From Cellulomonas sp. (GTDB taxonomy: Bacteria; Actinomycetota; Actinomycetes; Actinomycetales; Cellulomonadaceae): DNA of 64,000 bases. The position numbers were made by a program, and so were the translations under genes. The notes beneath the pieces were generated by a model. It was not told the origin of the DNA. It saw only the letters and a list, made by a program, of their open reading frames with translations, and searched no databases. The stretch spans positions 41,989 to 105,988 of the forward strand of contig NZ_JADGMY010000031.1 of assembly GCF_015234515.1 (NCBI RefSeq), given 5' to 3'. Shown one piece after another: positions 25,396 through 34,779 of the stretch (position 1 is its first letter; every line of letters starts with the position of its first letter).

Positions 25396-27219
25396 GTGCG
25401 TTCCCTCCCTCTCGCCGATCCCGGCACCCCGCCGCTGCGCGGTCCGCTCACGTACCTGGGCTGGCTCGCCCGCCGGCAGTGGGGCATCCTGCTCGCCGCC
25501 GTCGCGTGCGGCGTGGTGCAGTTCGCCTGCCAGGCCTTCCTGCCGTACCTGACGGGCCGGGCGATCGACGACGGGCTGGAGCAGGGCTTCGGGCCCGACC
25601 TGCTGCGGGCGGCGGGGTCGTTGCTCGCGCTCGGGCTGCTGAGCGCCGGCGCGTCGGCGGTCGGTCACCGCTTCGACGTCGCCAACTGGCTGCGGGCCGC
25701 GTTCACGACGTCGCAGCTCGTCGGCCGCACGTCGGCGCGCGCCGGTCACGCGATCACCGCGGAGCTGCCGACCGGTGAGGTCGTGTCCGCGGTGGCGAAC
25801 GACGCGCTGCGGGTGGGCGAGGTCTTCGCCGTCATGGCGCGGTTCGTCGGCTCGCTGACCGCGTACGGTGCCGTGGCCGTCCTCATGCTGCGGGTGTCCG
25901 TGCCGCTCGGGCTCGTCGTGCTGCTCGGGCTGCCGACCGTCGCGGCCGCCCTCGGGCTGCTGGTCAAGCCGCTGCAGCGTCGGCAGTCGGAGCAGCGCGA
26001 GGCCTCGGGGCGCCTGACGACGCTCGGGGCCGACACCGTCTCGGGTCTGCGGGTGCTGCGGGGCATCGGTGGCGAGTCGGTCTTCACGGGTCGCTACCGC
26101 AGCCAGTCGCAGCTCGTGCGCGAGCGTGGCGAGCACGTCGCCGTCACGCAGTCGTGGCTCGACGCGCTGCAGGTGCTCCTGCCGGGCTCGTTCGTCATCG
26201 CGCTCGTGTGGATGGGCGCGCACATGGCCCTGGCCGGGACGATCACGCCCGGTCAGCTCGTGACGACCTACGGCTACGCCGCGTTCCTCGGCTGGCCGGT
26301 GCAGAACGCGACGGAGTTCCTGCAGGCGACCACGCGCGCGCTCGTCGGGACGCGCAAGGTGCTCGCCGTGCTGCGCGTCGTGCCTGCCGCCGGCGCGGTT
26401 CCCGGCGCCGCGTCCGCCATGCCGCCGGCGGGATCGCCGCTGGTCGACGAGGTCAGCGGTGTCACGCTCACGACCGGCCGTGTCGTCGCGCTGGTGTCCG
26501 CCGACCCCGACGAGTCCGCGCACATCGCCACGCGGCTGGGACGGTTCGACGACGGCGACGAGGCCGCCACGCCGGTGCTGCTCGGCGGCGTCCCGCTGCG
26601 TGACCTCCCGCTCGCCGAGGTGCGGCGCCGTGTCGTCGTCGCCGAGGCCATGCCGCAGCTGTTCTCCGGGACGCTCGCGGCCGGTCTCGACGTGCGCGGC
26701 GGCGCGAGCCGCGAGGACCTGCTCGCCGCCCTCGACCTCGCCGACGCGCACGACGTGCTCGACTCGGTGCCCGACGGGCTCGACGGCGAGCTGCCCGAGA
26801 AGGGCCGCTCCCTGTCGGGCGGTCAGCGCCAGCGCGTCGCCCTGGCACGTGCGCTGCTCACCGACCCCGAGATCCTCGTGCTCGTCGAGCCGACGAGCGC
26901 GGTCGACGCCCACACCGAGGCCCGCATCGCGGCGCGGCTCGCCGACGCCCGACGGGGCCGCACGACCCTCGTCGTCACCGCCAGCCCGCTGGTGCTGGAC
27001 CACGTCGACGAGGTCCAGCTCGTCCAGGACGGCGTGCTGGTCGCCCGCGGCACGCACGCCGCACTCCTCGACGGCGCAGCCGGACCGGAGGTGGCGGCGA
27101 GGTACCGCGCGGTCGTCGGCCGGCAGCTGGACGACGACCTGCCGGTCGAGCCGACGTACGACGACACGCACGACGACCACCTGTCCCCCGCCGACCTGAC
27201 CACCGGAGGTGCCGCGTGA
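25396..27219 (+). CDS. ABC exporter half-transporter with catalytically degenerate ATPase
   Basis: The 607-residue product has six membrane helices (about 20-290) and a nucleotide-binding domain that keeps the signature LSGGQRQRVALARALL. The Walker A is lost (the expected GxxGxGKS reads ALVSADPDESAHIA), Walker B has Val for Asp (LVLVEPTSAVD), the Q-loop Gln is Glu and the switch His is replaced (TASPLV). It can therefore supply only its signature to an ATP site. The partner at 27216 complements it. GTG 25396 is chosen over an open upstream frame because it starts just before the conserved N-terminus. It overlaps the partner by 4 nt. Substrate unknown. Confidence 0.9.
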   Translation: MRSLPLADPGTPPLRGPLTYLGWLARRQWGILLAAVACGVVQFACQAFLPYLTGRAIDDGLEQGFGPDLLRAAGSLLALGLLSAGASAVGHRFDVANWLRAAFTTSQLVGRTSARAGHAITAELPTGEVVSAVANDALRVGEVFAVMARFVGSLTAYGAVAVLMLRVSVPLGLVVLLGLPTVAAALGLLVKPLQRRQSEQREASGRLTTLGADTVSGLRVLRGIGGESVFTGRYRSQSQLVRERGEHVAVTQSWLDALQVLLPGSFVIALVWMGAHMALAGTITPGQLVTTYGYAAFLGWPVQNATEFLQATTRALVGTRKVLAVLRVVPAAGAVPGAASAMPPAGSPLVDEVSGVTLTTGRVVALVSADPDESAHIATRLGRFDDGDEAATPVLLGGVPLRDLPLAEVRRRVVVAEAMPQLFSGTLAAGLDVRGGASREDLLAALDLADAHDVLDSVPDGLDGELPEKGRSLSGGQRQRVALARALLTDPEILVLVEPTSAVDAHTEARIAARLADARRGRTTLVVTASPLVLDHVDEVQLVQDGVLVARGTHAALLDGAAGPEVAARYRAVVGRQLDDDLPVEPTYDDTHDDHLSPADLTTGGAA

Positions 27220-28955
27220 AGCTCCCCATCGCCGACGCGGCGACCGTGCGCGCCTACGCCGGCGACCTGCTGCGCCGGCACCGCCGACCGCTCGGTGGTC
27301 TCGCGGTGCTCCACACGCTCGCGGCCGTCGCGGGTCTCGCCGGGCCGCTCCTGCTCGGACGCCTCGTCGACGCCGTCGCCCGGGGCACCGACGCGAGGTA
27401 CGTCAACACGCTCGTCGTGGTCGGCGCGGTCGCGGTGCTCACGCAGACCGGGCTCATCCGGTACGCGCAGCGTGCGTCGATGCTGTTCGGCGAGAAGGTC
27501 TTCGCCGAGCTGCGGGAGGAGTTCCTCGAGACGGTGACGTCGCTGCCGCTGTCGGTCGTCGAACGAGCCGGCACGGGCGACCTCGTGGCGCGCACCACCA
27601 ACGACGTCAACAAGCTGCAGCACGCCGTCCGCTTCGGCGTGCCGCGCGTCATCGTCGCGGTCGTCACGATCACGCTCACCGTCGTCGCGTGCCTGCTCAT
27701 CGCCCCGCTGGTGGCCGTCGCGCTGTTCGTCGGGGTCCCGACGATGGTCCTGATGGTGCGCTGGTACCTCAAGCGAGCCACGCCCGCCTACGTGCGCGAG
27801 TCGGCGGCGTACGCGGTGCTCAACGGCACGATCACCGAGACCGTCGAGGGCGCCCGCACGGTCGACGCGCTGAGCCTCGCCGACGCGCGCGAGCGCCGCC
27901 TCCACGACGACCTGCGCGAGGCGTTCGACGCCGAGCGCGCGACGCTGCGGCTGCGCACGATCCTCTTCCCGGGGGTCGACCTCGCGTTCGTCCTCGCGCC
28001 CGTCGCCGTGCTGGTGTGGGGCGGGTACCTGGCCTCGACCGGTCACGTGACGCTCGGCGCGGTGACCACCATCGTGCTGTACGCCTTCCAGGTGACGGGC
28101 CCGGTCTGGGAGCTCATCTACTGGGTGGACGAGATCCAGGTCGCCACGACGGCGCTCGCGCGCATCGTCGGCGTGCGGCTCGTCGAGACGGACCGCGTGG
28201 CGACCGACGCGCGCCCCGCGGACGAGCGCGTCTCGACCCACGCCCTGCGGTACGCCTACCGCGAGGGCCACGACGTGCTGCACGGCATCGACCTCGACCT
28301 CGCTCCGGGTGAGCGGCTCGCCGTCGTCGGGCCGTCGGGTGCGGGCAAGTCGACGCTGGGCCGCATGCTCGCCGGGATCCACCCGCCCACGGGCGGGACC
28401 GCGACGGTCGGCGGTGTGCCGCTGGTCGACCTGCCGCTGGAGGAGCTGCGTGGTCATGTCGCGCTCGTCACGCAGGAGCACCACGTCTTCGTCGGCACCG
28501 TCGCGGACAACCTGCGTCTGGCCAAGGTCGAGGCGGACGACACCGAGATCGAGCACGCGCTGCGCGCGGTCGACGCGTGGGAGTGGGTCCAGGGCCTGCC
28601 CGACGGCCTGGCGACCGAGGTCGGCTCCGGCGGGACGCCGCTGACACCGGCGCAGGCGCAGCAGCTCGCGCTCGCCCGGCTGGTGCTGCTCGACCCGCAC
28701 ACGCTCGTGCTGGACGAGGCCACGTCGCTGCTCGACCCCCGCGCCGCCCGGCACCTCGAGCGGTCGCTGTCCGCGGTGCTCGCCGGCCGGACCGTCGTCG
28801 CGATCGCCCACCGGCTGCACACGGCGCACGACGCCGACCGGGTCGCCGTGGTCGACGCCGGACGGATCAGCGAGATCGGGCCCCACGACGAGCTCGTCGC
28901 GGCGGGCGGCGAGTACGCGGCGCTCTGGCGGTCCTGGCAGCACGAGTCCGCCTGA
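27216..28955 (+). CDS. ABC exporter half-transporter, catalytic subunit
   Basis: The 579-residue product has six membrane helices (to about residue 310) and a domain with intact Walker A (GPSGAGKSTLGRML), Q-loop (LVTQEHHVF), Walker B (HTLVLDEATSLLD) and switch His (AIAHRL). Its signature is degenerate (LTPAQAQ instead of LSGGQ). Together with the upstream half it forms one complete ATP site (this Walker A/B with the partner's LSGGQ) and one dead site. This is the known heterodimeric exporter arrangement, here in an extreme form. GTG overlaps the partner's stop. It probably exports a lipid, drug or peptide. Confidence 0.92.
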   Translation: MKLPIADAATVRAYAGDLLRRHRRPLGGLAVLHTLAAVAGLAGPLLLGRLVDAVARGTDARYVNTLVVVGAVAVLTQTGLIRYAQRASMLFGEKVFAELREEFLETVTSLPLSVVERAGTGDLVARTTNDVNKLQHAVRFGVPRVIVAVVTITLTVVACLLIAPLVAVALFVGVPTMVLMVRWYLKRATPAYVRESAAYAVLNGTITETVEGARTVDALSLADARERRLHDDLREAFDAERATLRLRTILFPGVDLAFVLAPVAVLVWGGYLASTGHVTLGAVTTIVLYAFQVTGPVWELIYWVDEIQVATTALARIVGVRLVETDRVATDARPADERVSTHALRYAYREGHDVLHGIDLDLAPGERLAVVGPSGAGKSTLGRMLAGIHPPTGGTATVGGVPLVDLPLEELRGHVALVTQEHHVFVGTVADNLRLAKVEADDTEIEHALRAVDAWEWVQGLPDGLATEVGSGGTPLTPAQAQQLALARLVLLDPHTLVLDEATSLLDPRAARHLERSLSAVLAGRTVVAIAHRLHTAHDADRVAVVDAGRISEIGPHDELVAAGGEYAALWRSWQHESA

Positions 28956-28975
28956 CCGGCGCCCTCCGGTCAGGC
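28950..28975. terminator. bidirectional hairpin between ABC exporter and SURF1
   Basis: GCCTGACCGG and CCGGTCAGGC form a perfect 10-bp stem around a 6-nt loop. It spans the stop of the ABC gene (28955) and reaches into the end of the convergent SURF1 gene (stop 28970-28972), so it can end both transcripts. Confidence 0.7.
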
Positions 28976-29797
28976 GGCGTGCCGCGCGTCGGCGGGCGCC
29001 GCAGCCAGGTCCTGCGGCCCCTCCGGGCCGCCGGGCAGCGGCGGCCGTCCCGCCGCCTCGTCACGCACCAGCCGCCACCACAGCCCGACGGCGAACAGCC
29101 CGAAGATCCACCACTGCGCCGCGTAGGCGAGGTTCTGGATGTTGAGGCCGGATCCCGCGCGCGTCGGCGGACCGAGCGGCTCGAGCCCGTCCGCGGACGC
29201 CGGGTCGCCCGGGTCGCTCGTCTGGACCACGAGGTACCCGGTGTAGACGGGCCCGCCCCATGCGGCCAGCAGCTGCGCCGCGCTGATCGCGTCGGTGCGC
29301 CCGTCGGAGATGGGGCGCCCCGCCTCCTCCCCCACCTGCAGCCAGCCGACGACCTCGACGTCACCCGCAGGCGCGGCGGCGACGTCGGCGGTGGACGACC
29401 AGCCACGCACCACGGGCAGGACCGCGGTCCCGTCGGAGGTGGGCACACGCAGGGGGGTCAGCACCAGGTAGCCGTCGGTCTGCCCGTCGTGACCCCGGCC
29501 CGTCACGAGGAGCGTCGCGTCGTCGTCGTAGGTGCCCGTCACGACCGCCTTGCGGGCGACGAGGTCGCCGACGAAGGTCTCGCCCGGCGCGAGCAGCTCC
29601 GCGAGCGGCTCCGGGTCCGCCGAGACCACGCGCTCCGCCTCGCGCTCCGCCGCCGCCGCCCCCCGGACGTCCGCACGTTCGAGCTGCCACGCGCCGAGCC
29701 GACCGCAGACGGCAGCGGCCGCGAGGAAGACCAGGAGGAGGCCGAGCATGCGCGGCCGCAGCGCTGCGCGCCACAGGGAGGTGGGGGTGTCGACCAC
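28970..29797 (-). CDS. SURF1-family cytochrome oxidase assembly factor
   Basis: The 275-residue product has the SURF1 topology: an N-terminal helix (MLGLLLVFLAAAAVCGRLGAW with the Q-x-x-R cap QLERA), an extracytoplasmic domain of about 190 residues (VTGTYDDDATLLV, YLVLTPLRVP, VVRGWSS), and a C-terminal helix with NLAYAAQWWIFGLFAV. The family helps insert heme a into the aa3 oxidase. TACCGT ends 5 nt before the GTG start, so translation may be leaderless. It diverges from xfp. Confidence 0.9.
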   Translation of the reverse strand: MVDTPTSLWRAALRPRMLGLLLVFLAAAAVCGRLGAWQLERADVRGAAAAEREAERVVSADPEPLAELLAPGETFVGDLVARKAVVTGTYDDDATLLVTGRGHDGQTDGYLVLTPLRVPTSDGTAVLPVVRGWSSTADVAAAPAGDVEVVGWLQVGEEAGRPISDGRTDAISAAQLLAAWGGPVYTGYLVVQTSDPGDPASADGLEPLGPPTRAGSGLNIQNLAYAAQWWIFGLFAVGLWWRLVRDEAAGRPPLPGGPEGPQDLAAAPADARHAA

Positions 29798-29908
29798 ACC
29801 TCACGGTACCCGGCGTGACCGGCCCGCCCGGCCGGCGCGGGACGTGAGGTTCACCCCTGGGCCCTGTCCCATGCCCCTGCGCCCGGGTGGCATGTGCGCT
29901 TGTATGGC

Positions 29909-29924
29909 TGTGGTCAGGAGCACA
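29909..29924 (+). promoter_or_regulatory. possible CRP/GlxR-type site upstream of xfp
   Basis: TGTG-N8-CACA at this place matches the outer half-sites of the actinobacterial CRP/GlxR consensus, although the inner bases do not. It lies about 100 bp before the xfp start. Catabolite control of the phosphoketolase pathway would be sensible, but a short motif of this kind occurs by chance fairly often. Confidence 0.3.
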
Positions 29925-30019
29925 GGCGATGTGGGCCAGACGTCCCATGTCTCGCGACGACCTCAGGCAAGGCTGGGGGCCGACCCAGCGGAACAGCTCT
30001 TTCCCACGGGAGGGGACAC

Positions 30020-32572
30020 ATGACTTCCACCACCTCGGACCAGGATCGCCCTCCGGGCGCCGGTCCCATCGCCCCCGGGCACTTCGCCGCGGCGGAGGCA
30101 CGCACGGCCTGGCGCAAGGGCAGGGGCGAGGTCGACGACGCGACCCTCCAGCGGATCGAGAAGTTCTGGCGCGCGGCCAACTACCTGTCGGTCGGCCAGA
30201 TCTACCTGCTCGACAACCCACTGCTGCGCCGTCCGCTGAGCCGCGACGACGTCAAGCCGCGGCTGCTCGGCCACTGGGGCACCACGCCCGGGCTGAACTT
30301 CCTCTACGCGCACCTCAACCGCGCCATTGCCGAGCGCGAGCAGTCGACGATCTACATCACGGGTCCGGGTCACGGTGGCCCCGGCCTGGTGGCCAGCGCG
30401 TACCTCGACGGCACGTACTCGGAGGTGTACTCCGACGTCACCGAGGACGAGGAGGGGCTGCGCCGGCTGTTCCGCCAGTTCTCGTTCCCCGGCGGCATCC
30501 CGTCGCACGTCGCGCCCGAGACCCCCGGGTCGATCCACGAGGGCGGTGAGCTCGGCTACGCCCTGAGCCACGCGTACGGCGCCGCGTTCGACAACCCGCA
30601 CCTGCTCGTCGCGGCCGTCGTCGGCGACGGCGAGGCGGAGACGGGCCCGCTGGCGACGAGCTGGCACTCGAACAAGTTCGTCAACCCGCAGCAGGACGGC
30701 ATCGTCCTGCCGATCCTGCACCTCAACGGCTACAAGATCGCCAACCCGACGATCCTGGCGCGCATCCCCGACGACGAGCTGGCCGACCTCATGCGCGGGT
30801 ACGGCCACAAGCCGCACGCGTTCGTCGCGGGCTTCGACGACGAGGACGAGCTGTCGATCCACCGGCGGTTCGCGCTCCTGCTCGACGAGGTCCTCGACGA
30901 GATCGCCGACATCAAGGCGCGTGCCGCGACCGGTGACCTGACCCGTCCGATGTACCCGATGATCGTCTTCCGCACGCCCAAGGGCTGGACCGGCCCGGCG
31001 GAGATCGACGGCAAGAAGACGACGGGTTCCTGGCGCGCGCACCAGGTGCCGCTCGCGAACGCCCGGGACACCCCCGAGCACCTCGCAGTGCTGGAGGAGT
31101 GGCTGCAGTCGTACCGGCCGGCCGAGCTGTTCGACGCCACGGGCCGCGTGGACGACGACATCTCGGCACTCGCACCGGCGGGCGACCTGCGCATGAGCGC
31201 GAACCCGCACGCCAACGGTGGTCAGCTGCTGCGCGACCTGCGCCTGCCGAACTTCCGCGACTTCGCGCAGGACGTGCCGGCACCCGGTGCGACGTTCGCG
31301 GAGGCGCCCCGCGTGCTCGGCGAGTACCTCACCGAGGTCATCCGCCGCAACCCGGACAACTTCCGGATCTTCGGCCCGGACGAGACCGCGTCCAACCGCC
31401 TGCAGGCGGTGTACGAGGTCACGGCGAAGCAGTGGAACGCCGAGTTCGAGGGCCCGGAGGTGGACGACCACCTCGAGCGGGCCGGCCGCGTCATGGAGAT
31501 GCTGTCGGAGCACCAGTGCCAGGGCTGGCTCGAGGGCTACCTGCTGACCGGGCGCCACGGCCTGTTCACGTCGTACGAGGCGTTCATCCACATCGTCGAC
31601 TCGATGTTCAACCAGCACGCGAAGTGGCTCAAGGTCACGAACGACATCCCGTGGCGCCGGCCGATCGCGAGCCTGAACTACCTGCTCTCGAGCCACGTGT
31701 GGCGGCAGGACCACAACGGCTTCAGCCACCAGGACCCCGGGTTCATCGACCACGTGGTCAACAAGAAGGCCGAGGTGGTGCGGGTCTACCTGCCGCCGGA
31801 CGCCAACACGCTCCTGAGCACGTACGACCACTGCCTGCGCAGCCGGCAGTACGTCAACGTCGTCGTGTCGGGCAAGCAGCCCGCGCCCAACTTCCTCACC
31901 ATGGAGCAGGCCGTCGCGCACTGCACACGCGGTCTGGGCATCTGGGAGTGGGCCGGTTCGGAGGCCAGGGACGAGGAGCCCGACGTGGTCCTCGCGTGCG
32001 CCGGCGACGTGCCGACGCTCGAGGTCCTGGCCGCGGCGGACATCCTGCGACGTGAGCTTCCGCAGCTCAAGGTGCGTGTCGTCAACGTCGTCGACCTCAT
32101 GCGCCTGCAGGACGCGCGGGAGCACCCGCACGGCCTGTCGGACCGGGAGTTCGACACCATCTTCACGGCCGACCGCCCGATCGTGTTCGCCTACCACGGT
32201 TACCCTTGGCTCATCCACCGCCTCACGTACCGCCGCAACGGGCACGCCAACCTGCACGTCCGCGGGTACAAGGAGGAGGGCACCACCACGACGCCTTTCG
32301 ACATGGTGATGCTCAACGACCTCGACCGGTACCACCTGGTCATCGACGTCATCGACCACGTCCACTGGCTGCGGGCCTCGCACGCGGGGCTCCGGCAGCG
32401 CATGGAGGACGCCCGCATCCGAGCCCGGCAGTACACGCGCGAGCACGGTGAGGACATCCCCGAGGTGCGCGACTGGGTGTGGCCCGACGTCGGTGAGACG
32501 GCGACCGAGGAGGGCGGCCCGCAGCCCCGGCAGTCGCCCGCGGCAGCGGACACCGGCGGTGACAACGAGTAG
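30020..32572 (+). CDS. xfp: Xylulose-5-phosphate/fructose-6-phosphate phosphoketolase
   Basis: The 850-residue thiamine-diphosphate enzyme cleaves xylulose 5-phosphate or fructose 6-phosphate with phosphate to acetyl phosphate plus a shorter sugar phosphate. Hallmarks are HWGTTPGLNFLYAHLNR, ITGPGHGGPGLVASAYLDG, VVGDGEAETGPLATSWHSNK (ThDP-binding GDG), and the C-terminal QDHNGFSHQDPGF and AYHGYPWLIHRLTYRR. ATG 30020 has GGGAGGGG at good spacing; an in-frame extension upstream is not needed. Pta and AckA follow, so acetyl phosphate can feed both acetyl-CoA and acetate with ATP: the bifid shunt or a phosphoketolase bypass. Confidence 0.97.
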   Translation: MTSTTSDQDRPPGAGPIAPGHFAAAEARTAWRKGRGEVDDATLQRIEKFWRAANYLSVGQIYLLDNPLLRRPLSRDDVKPRLLGHWGTTPGLNFLYAHLNRAIAEREQSTIYITGPGHGGPGLVASAYLDGTYSEVYSDVTEDEEGLRRLFRQFSFPGGIPSHVAPETPGSIHEGGELGYALSHAYGAAFDNPHLLVAAVVGDGEAETGPLATSWHSNKFVNPQQDGIVLPILHLNGYKIANPTILARIPDDELADLMRGYGHKPHAFVAGFDDEDELSIHRRFALLLDEVLDEIADIKARAATGDLTRPMYPMIVFRTPKGWTGPAEIDGKKTTGSWRAHQVPLANARDTPEHLAVLEEWLQSYRPAELFDATGRVDDDISALAPAGDLRMSANPHANGGQLLRDLRLPNFRDFAQDVPAPGATFAEAPRVLGEYLTEVIRRNPDNFRIFGPDETASNRLQAVYEVTAKQWNAEFEGPEVDDHLERAGRVMEMLSEHQCQGWLEGYLLTGRHGLFTSYEAFIHIVDSMFNQHAKWLKVTNDIPWRRPIASLNYLLSSHVWRQDHNGFSHQDPGFIDHVVNKKAEVVRVYLPPDANTLLSTYDHCLRSRQYVNVVVSGKQPAPNFLTMEQAVAHCTRGLGIWEWAGSEARDEEPDVVLACAGDVPTLEVLAAADILRRELPQLKVRVVNVVDLMRLQDAREHPHGLSDREFDTIFTADRPIVFAYHGYPWLIHRLTYRRNGHANLHVRGYKEEGTTTTPFDMVMLNDLDRYHLVIDVIDHVHWLRASHAGLRQRMEDARIRARQYTREHGEDIPEVRDWVWPDVGETATEEGGPQPRQSPAAADTGGDNE

Positions 32573-32584
32573 CACCCTTGCCAG

Positions 32585-32620
32585 CGGTCGCGTCCGGGCC
32601 CACCGGCCCGGACGCGACCG
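32585..32620 (+). terminator. perfect 16-bp hairpin between xfp and pta
   Basis: The arms are 16 nt, perfectly complementary and GC-rich, around a CACC loop. It begins 13 bp after the xfp stop and ends 32 bp before the pta start. As no U tract follows and pta lies immediately downstream on the same strand, it is best read as partial termination or an mRNA-stabilising structure inside one operon. Confidence 0.7.
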
Positions 32621-32652
32621 AAGAACCACGAGCCCCCACCGGGGCCAGAGAA

Positions 32653-34779
32653 GTGAGCAGCACTGTGGCCAGGACGATCTATGTCATGTCGGCCGAGGGT
32701 GACACGGGCAAGTCCGTCGTCGCACTGGGTCTCGTCGACCTGCTGACGCGCACCGTGCAGCGCGTCGGCGTCTTCCGACCCGTCGCACGGTCGACGGAGG
32801 AGCGGGACTACGTCCTCGAGCTGCTGCTCGAGCACGACGGTGTCGACATCGCGTACGAGGAGGCCGTCGGCGCGACGTACGACGAGGTCATCGAGGATCC
32901 CGACGCCGCGCTGTCCCGCATCGTGTCGCGGTTCCACGACGTCGAGCGACGCTGCGACGCGGTCGTCGTGGTCGGTACGGACTACACCGACGTCGCGGGA
33001 CCGACGGAGCTCGCGTACAACGCGCGCATCGCCGCGAACCTCGCGGCCCCCGTGGTCCTCGTCGTCAACGGCGCCAAGCGCTCGCCCGAGGACGTCCACC
33101 ACGCGGTCGACGTCGCGAGCACTGAGATCGTCGCCAACCACGCGCAGGTCGTCTCCGTCATCGCCAACCGGTGCGACCCCTCGGCGCTGGACGCGGTCCG
33201 CGAGGCGCTGGCCGGTGACGCACCGGTGTGGGCGCTGCCGGACTCGCCGCTGCTGTACGCGCCCACGCTGCGCCAGCTCATGCACGCGGTCGGCGGCACG
33301 CTGACCGGCGGGGACGAGGAGCTGCTCGGCCGCGAGGTGCTCGACGTGCTGGTGGGCGCCATGTCGATCGAGCACCTGCTCGACCGGCTGCAGGACGGTG
33401 CCGTCGTCATCACCCCCGGCGACCGCGCGGACGTGCTGCTCGGCCTGCTCATGGCCCACCAGGCCGAGGGGTTCCCGTCGCTCGCCGGCCTGATCCTCAA
33501 CGGTGGCCTCACGCCCGCGCCGACGATCGAGCGCCTCGTCGCGGGCCTCGGCTCGCGTCTGCCCCTCATCACCACGTCGCTCGGCACCTTCCGCTCCGCG
33601 AGCGCCGCGGCTGCCACGCGCGGCCGCCTGACCCACGACGCGCAGCGCAAGGTCGACACGGCGCTCGCCCTGTTCGAGCAGCACGTCGACGGTGCCGAGC
33701 TGCTCGCGACGCTCGACGTGCCGCGTCCTGGCGTCGTCACGCCGCTGATGTTCGAGTACACGCTGCTCGACCGGGCGCGCTCGGACCGCAAGCACGTCGT
33801 GCTGCCGGAGGGCAACGACGACCGCATCCTGCGCGCCGCCTCGACGCTGCTGCAGCGTCAGGTCGCCGACCTCACGATCCTCGGGGAGGAGGCCGCGATC
33901 CGCGCACGCGCGACCGAGCTCGGCCTCGACCTCGACGGCGCCCAGGTCATCGACCCGAAGAACGGCCAGACCCTGGAGCGGTTCGCGGAGGTCTACACCG
34001 AGCTGCGCCGCCACAAGGGCATGACGGTCGAGCGCGCGCGGGAGATCGTGTCGTCCGTGTCGTACTTCGGCACGCTCATGGTGCAGCTCGGCATGGCCGA
34101 CGGCATGGTGTCGGGCGCGGTCCACACGACCGCGCACACCATCAAGCCGGCGTTCGAGATCATCAAGACGACGCCTGGTGTGGGTAGCGTGTCGAGCTGC
34201 TTCCTCATGTGCCTCGAGGACCGCGTCCTCGTGTACGCCGACTGCGCGGTGATCCCCGACCCGACGGCCGAGCAGCTCGCGGACATCGCGATCTCGTCGG
34301 CCGAGACGGCCGTGCAGTTCGGGATCGACCCGCTCATCGCGATGCTCTCGTACTCCACGGGCGAGTCCGGTTCCGGCGCCGACGTCGAGAAGGTCCGCGA
34401 GGCGACGCGGCTGGTGCGCGAGCGCCGTCCCGACCTGTCCGTCGAGGGCCCGATCCAGTACGACGCCGCCGTCGACGCGTCGGTCGCCAAGACGAAGATG
34501 CCGGACTCCGCGGTCGCGGGCCGCGCCACCGTCTTCGTGTTCCCGGACCTCAACACGGGCAACAACACGTACAAGGCCGTGCAGCGCTCGGCGGGCGCCG
34601 TGGCCATCGGCCCGGTCCTGCAGGGTCTGCGCAAGCCCGTCAACGACCTGTCGCGCGGCGCGCTCGTGCAGGACATCGTCAACACCGTCGCGATCACCGC
34701 GATCCAGGCGCAGGCGCTCGACGCCGCCACCGCCGGCACGACCGGCACCGTCACGACACCGGAGGAATCCGCACGATGA
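32653..34779 (+). CDS. pta: Phosphate acetyltransferase (long form)
   Basis: The 708-residue enzyme interconverts acetyl phosphate and acetyl-CoA. Residues 1-340 form the P-loop/DRTGG regulatory section with SAEGDTGKSVVALGL. Residues 370-700 form the catalytic PTA domain with KHVVLPEGNDDRILRAAS, GMVSGAVHTTAHTIKPA, SYSTGESGSG and VFVFPDLNTGNNTYKAVQRS. Length is that of long actinobacterial and enterobacterial Pta. GTG 32653 is chosen because it starts just before the P-loop domain. The stop overlaps the AckA start (ATGA). Confidence 0.95.
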   Translation: MSSTVARTIYVMSAEGDTGKSVVALGLVDLLTRTVQRVGVFRPVARSTEERDYVLELLLEHDGVDIAYEEAVGATYDEVIEDPDAALSRIVSRFHDVERRCDAVVVVGTDYTDVAGPTELAYNARIAANLAAPVVLVVNGAKRSPEDVHHAVDVASTEIVANHAQVVSVIANRCDPSALDAVREALAGDAPVWALPDSPLLYAPTLRQLMHAVGGTLTGGDEELLGREVLDVLVGAMSIEHLLDRLQDGAVVITPGDRADVLLGLLMAHQAEGFPSLAGLILNGGLTPAPTIERLVAGLGSRLPLITTSLGTFRSASAAAATRGRLTHDAQRKVDTALALFEQHVDGAELLATLDVPRPGVVTPLMFEYTLLDRARSDRKHVVLPEGNDDRILRAASTLLQRQVADLTILGEEAAIRARATELGLDLDGAQVIDPKNGQTLERFAEVYTELRRHKGMTVERAREIVSSVSYFGTLMVQLGMADGMVSGAVHTTAHTIKPAFEIIKTTPGVGSVSSCFLMCLEDRVLVYADCAVIPDPTAEQLADIAISSAETAVQFGIDPLIAMLSYSTGESGSGADVEKVREATRLVRERRPDLSVEGPIQYDAAVDASVAKTKMPDSAVAGRATVFVFPDLNTGNNTYKAVQRSAGAVAIGPVLQGLRKPVNDLSRGALVQDIVNTVAITAIQAQALDAATAGTTGTVTTPEESAR

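Noticed and set aside
29963..32629. 888-residue minus-strand frame
   Set aside because: Complete antisense of phosphoketolase; composition is that of third-position GC bias, not protein.
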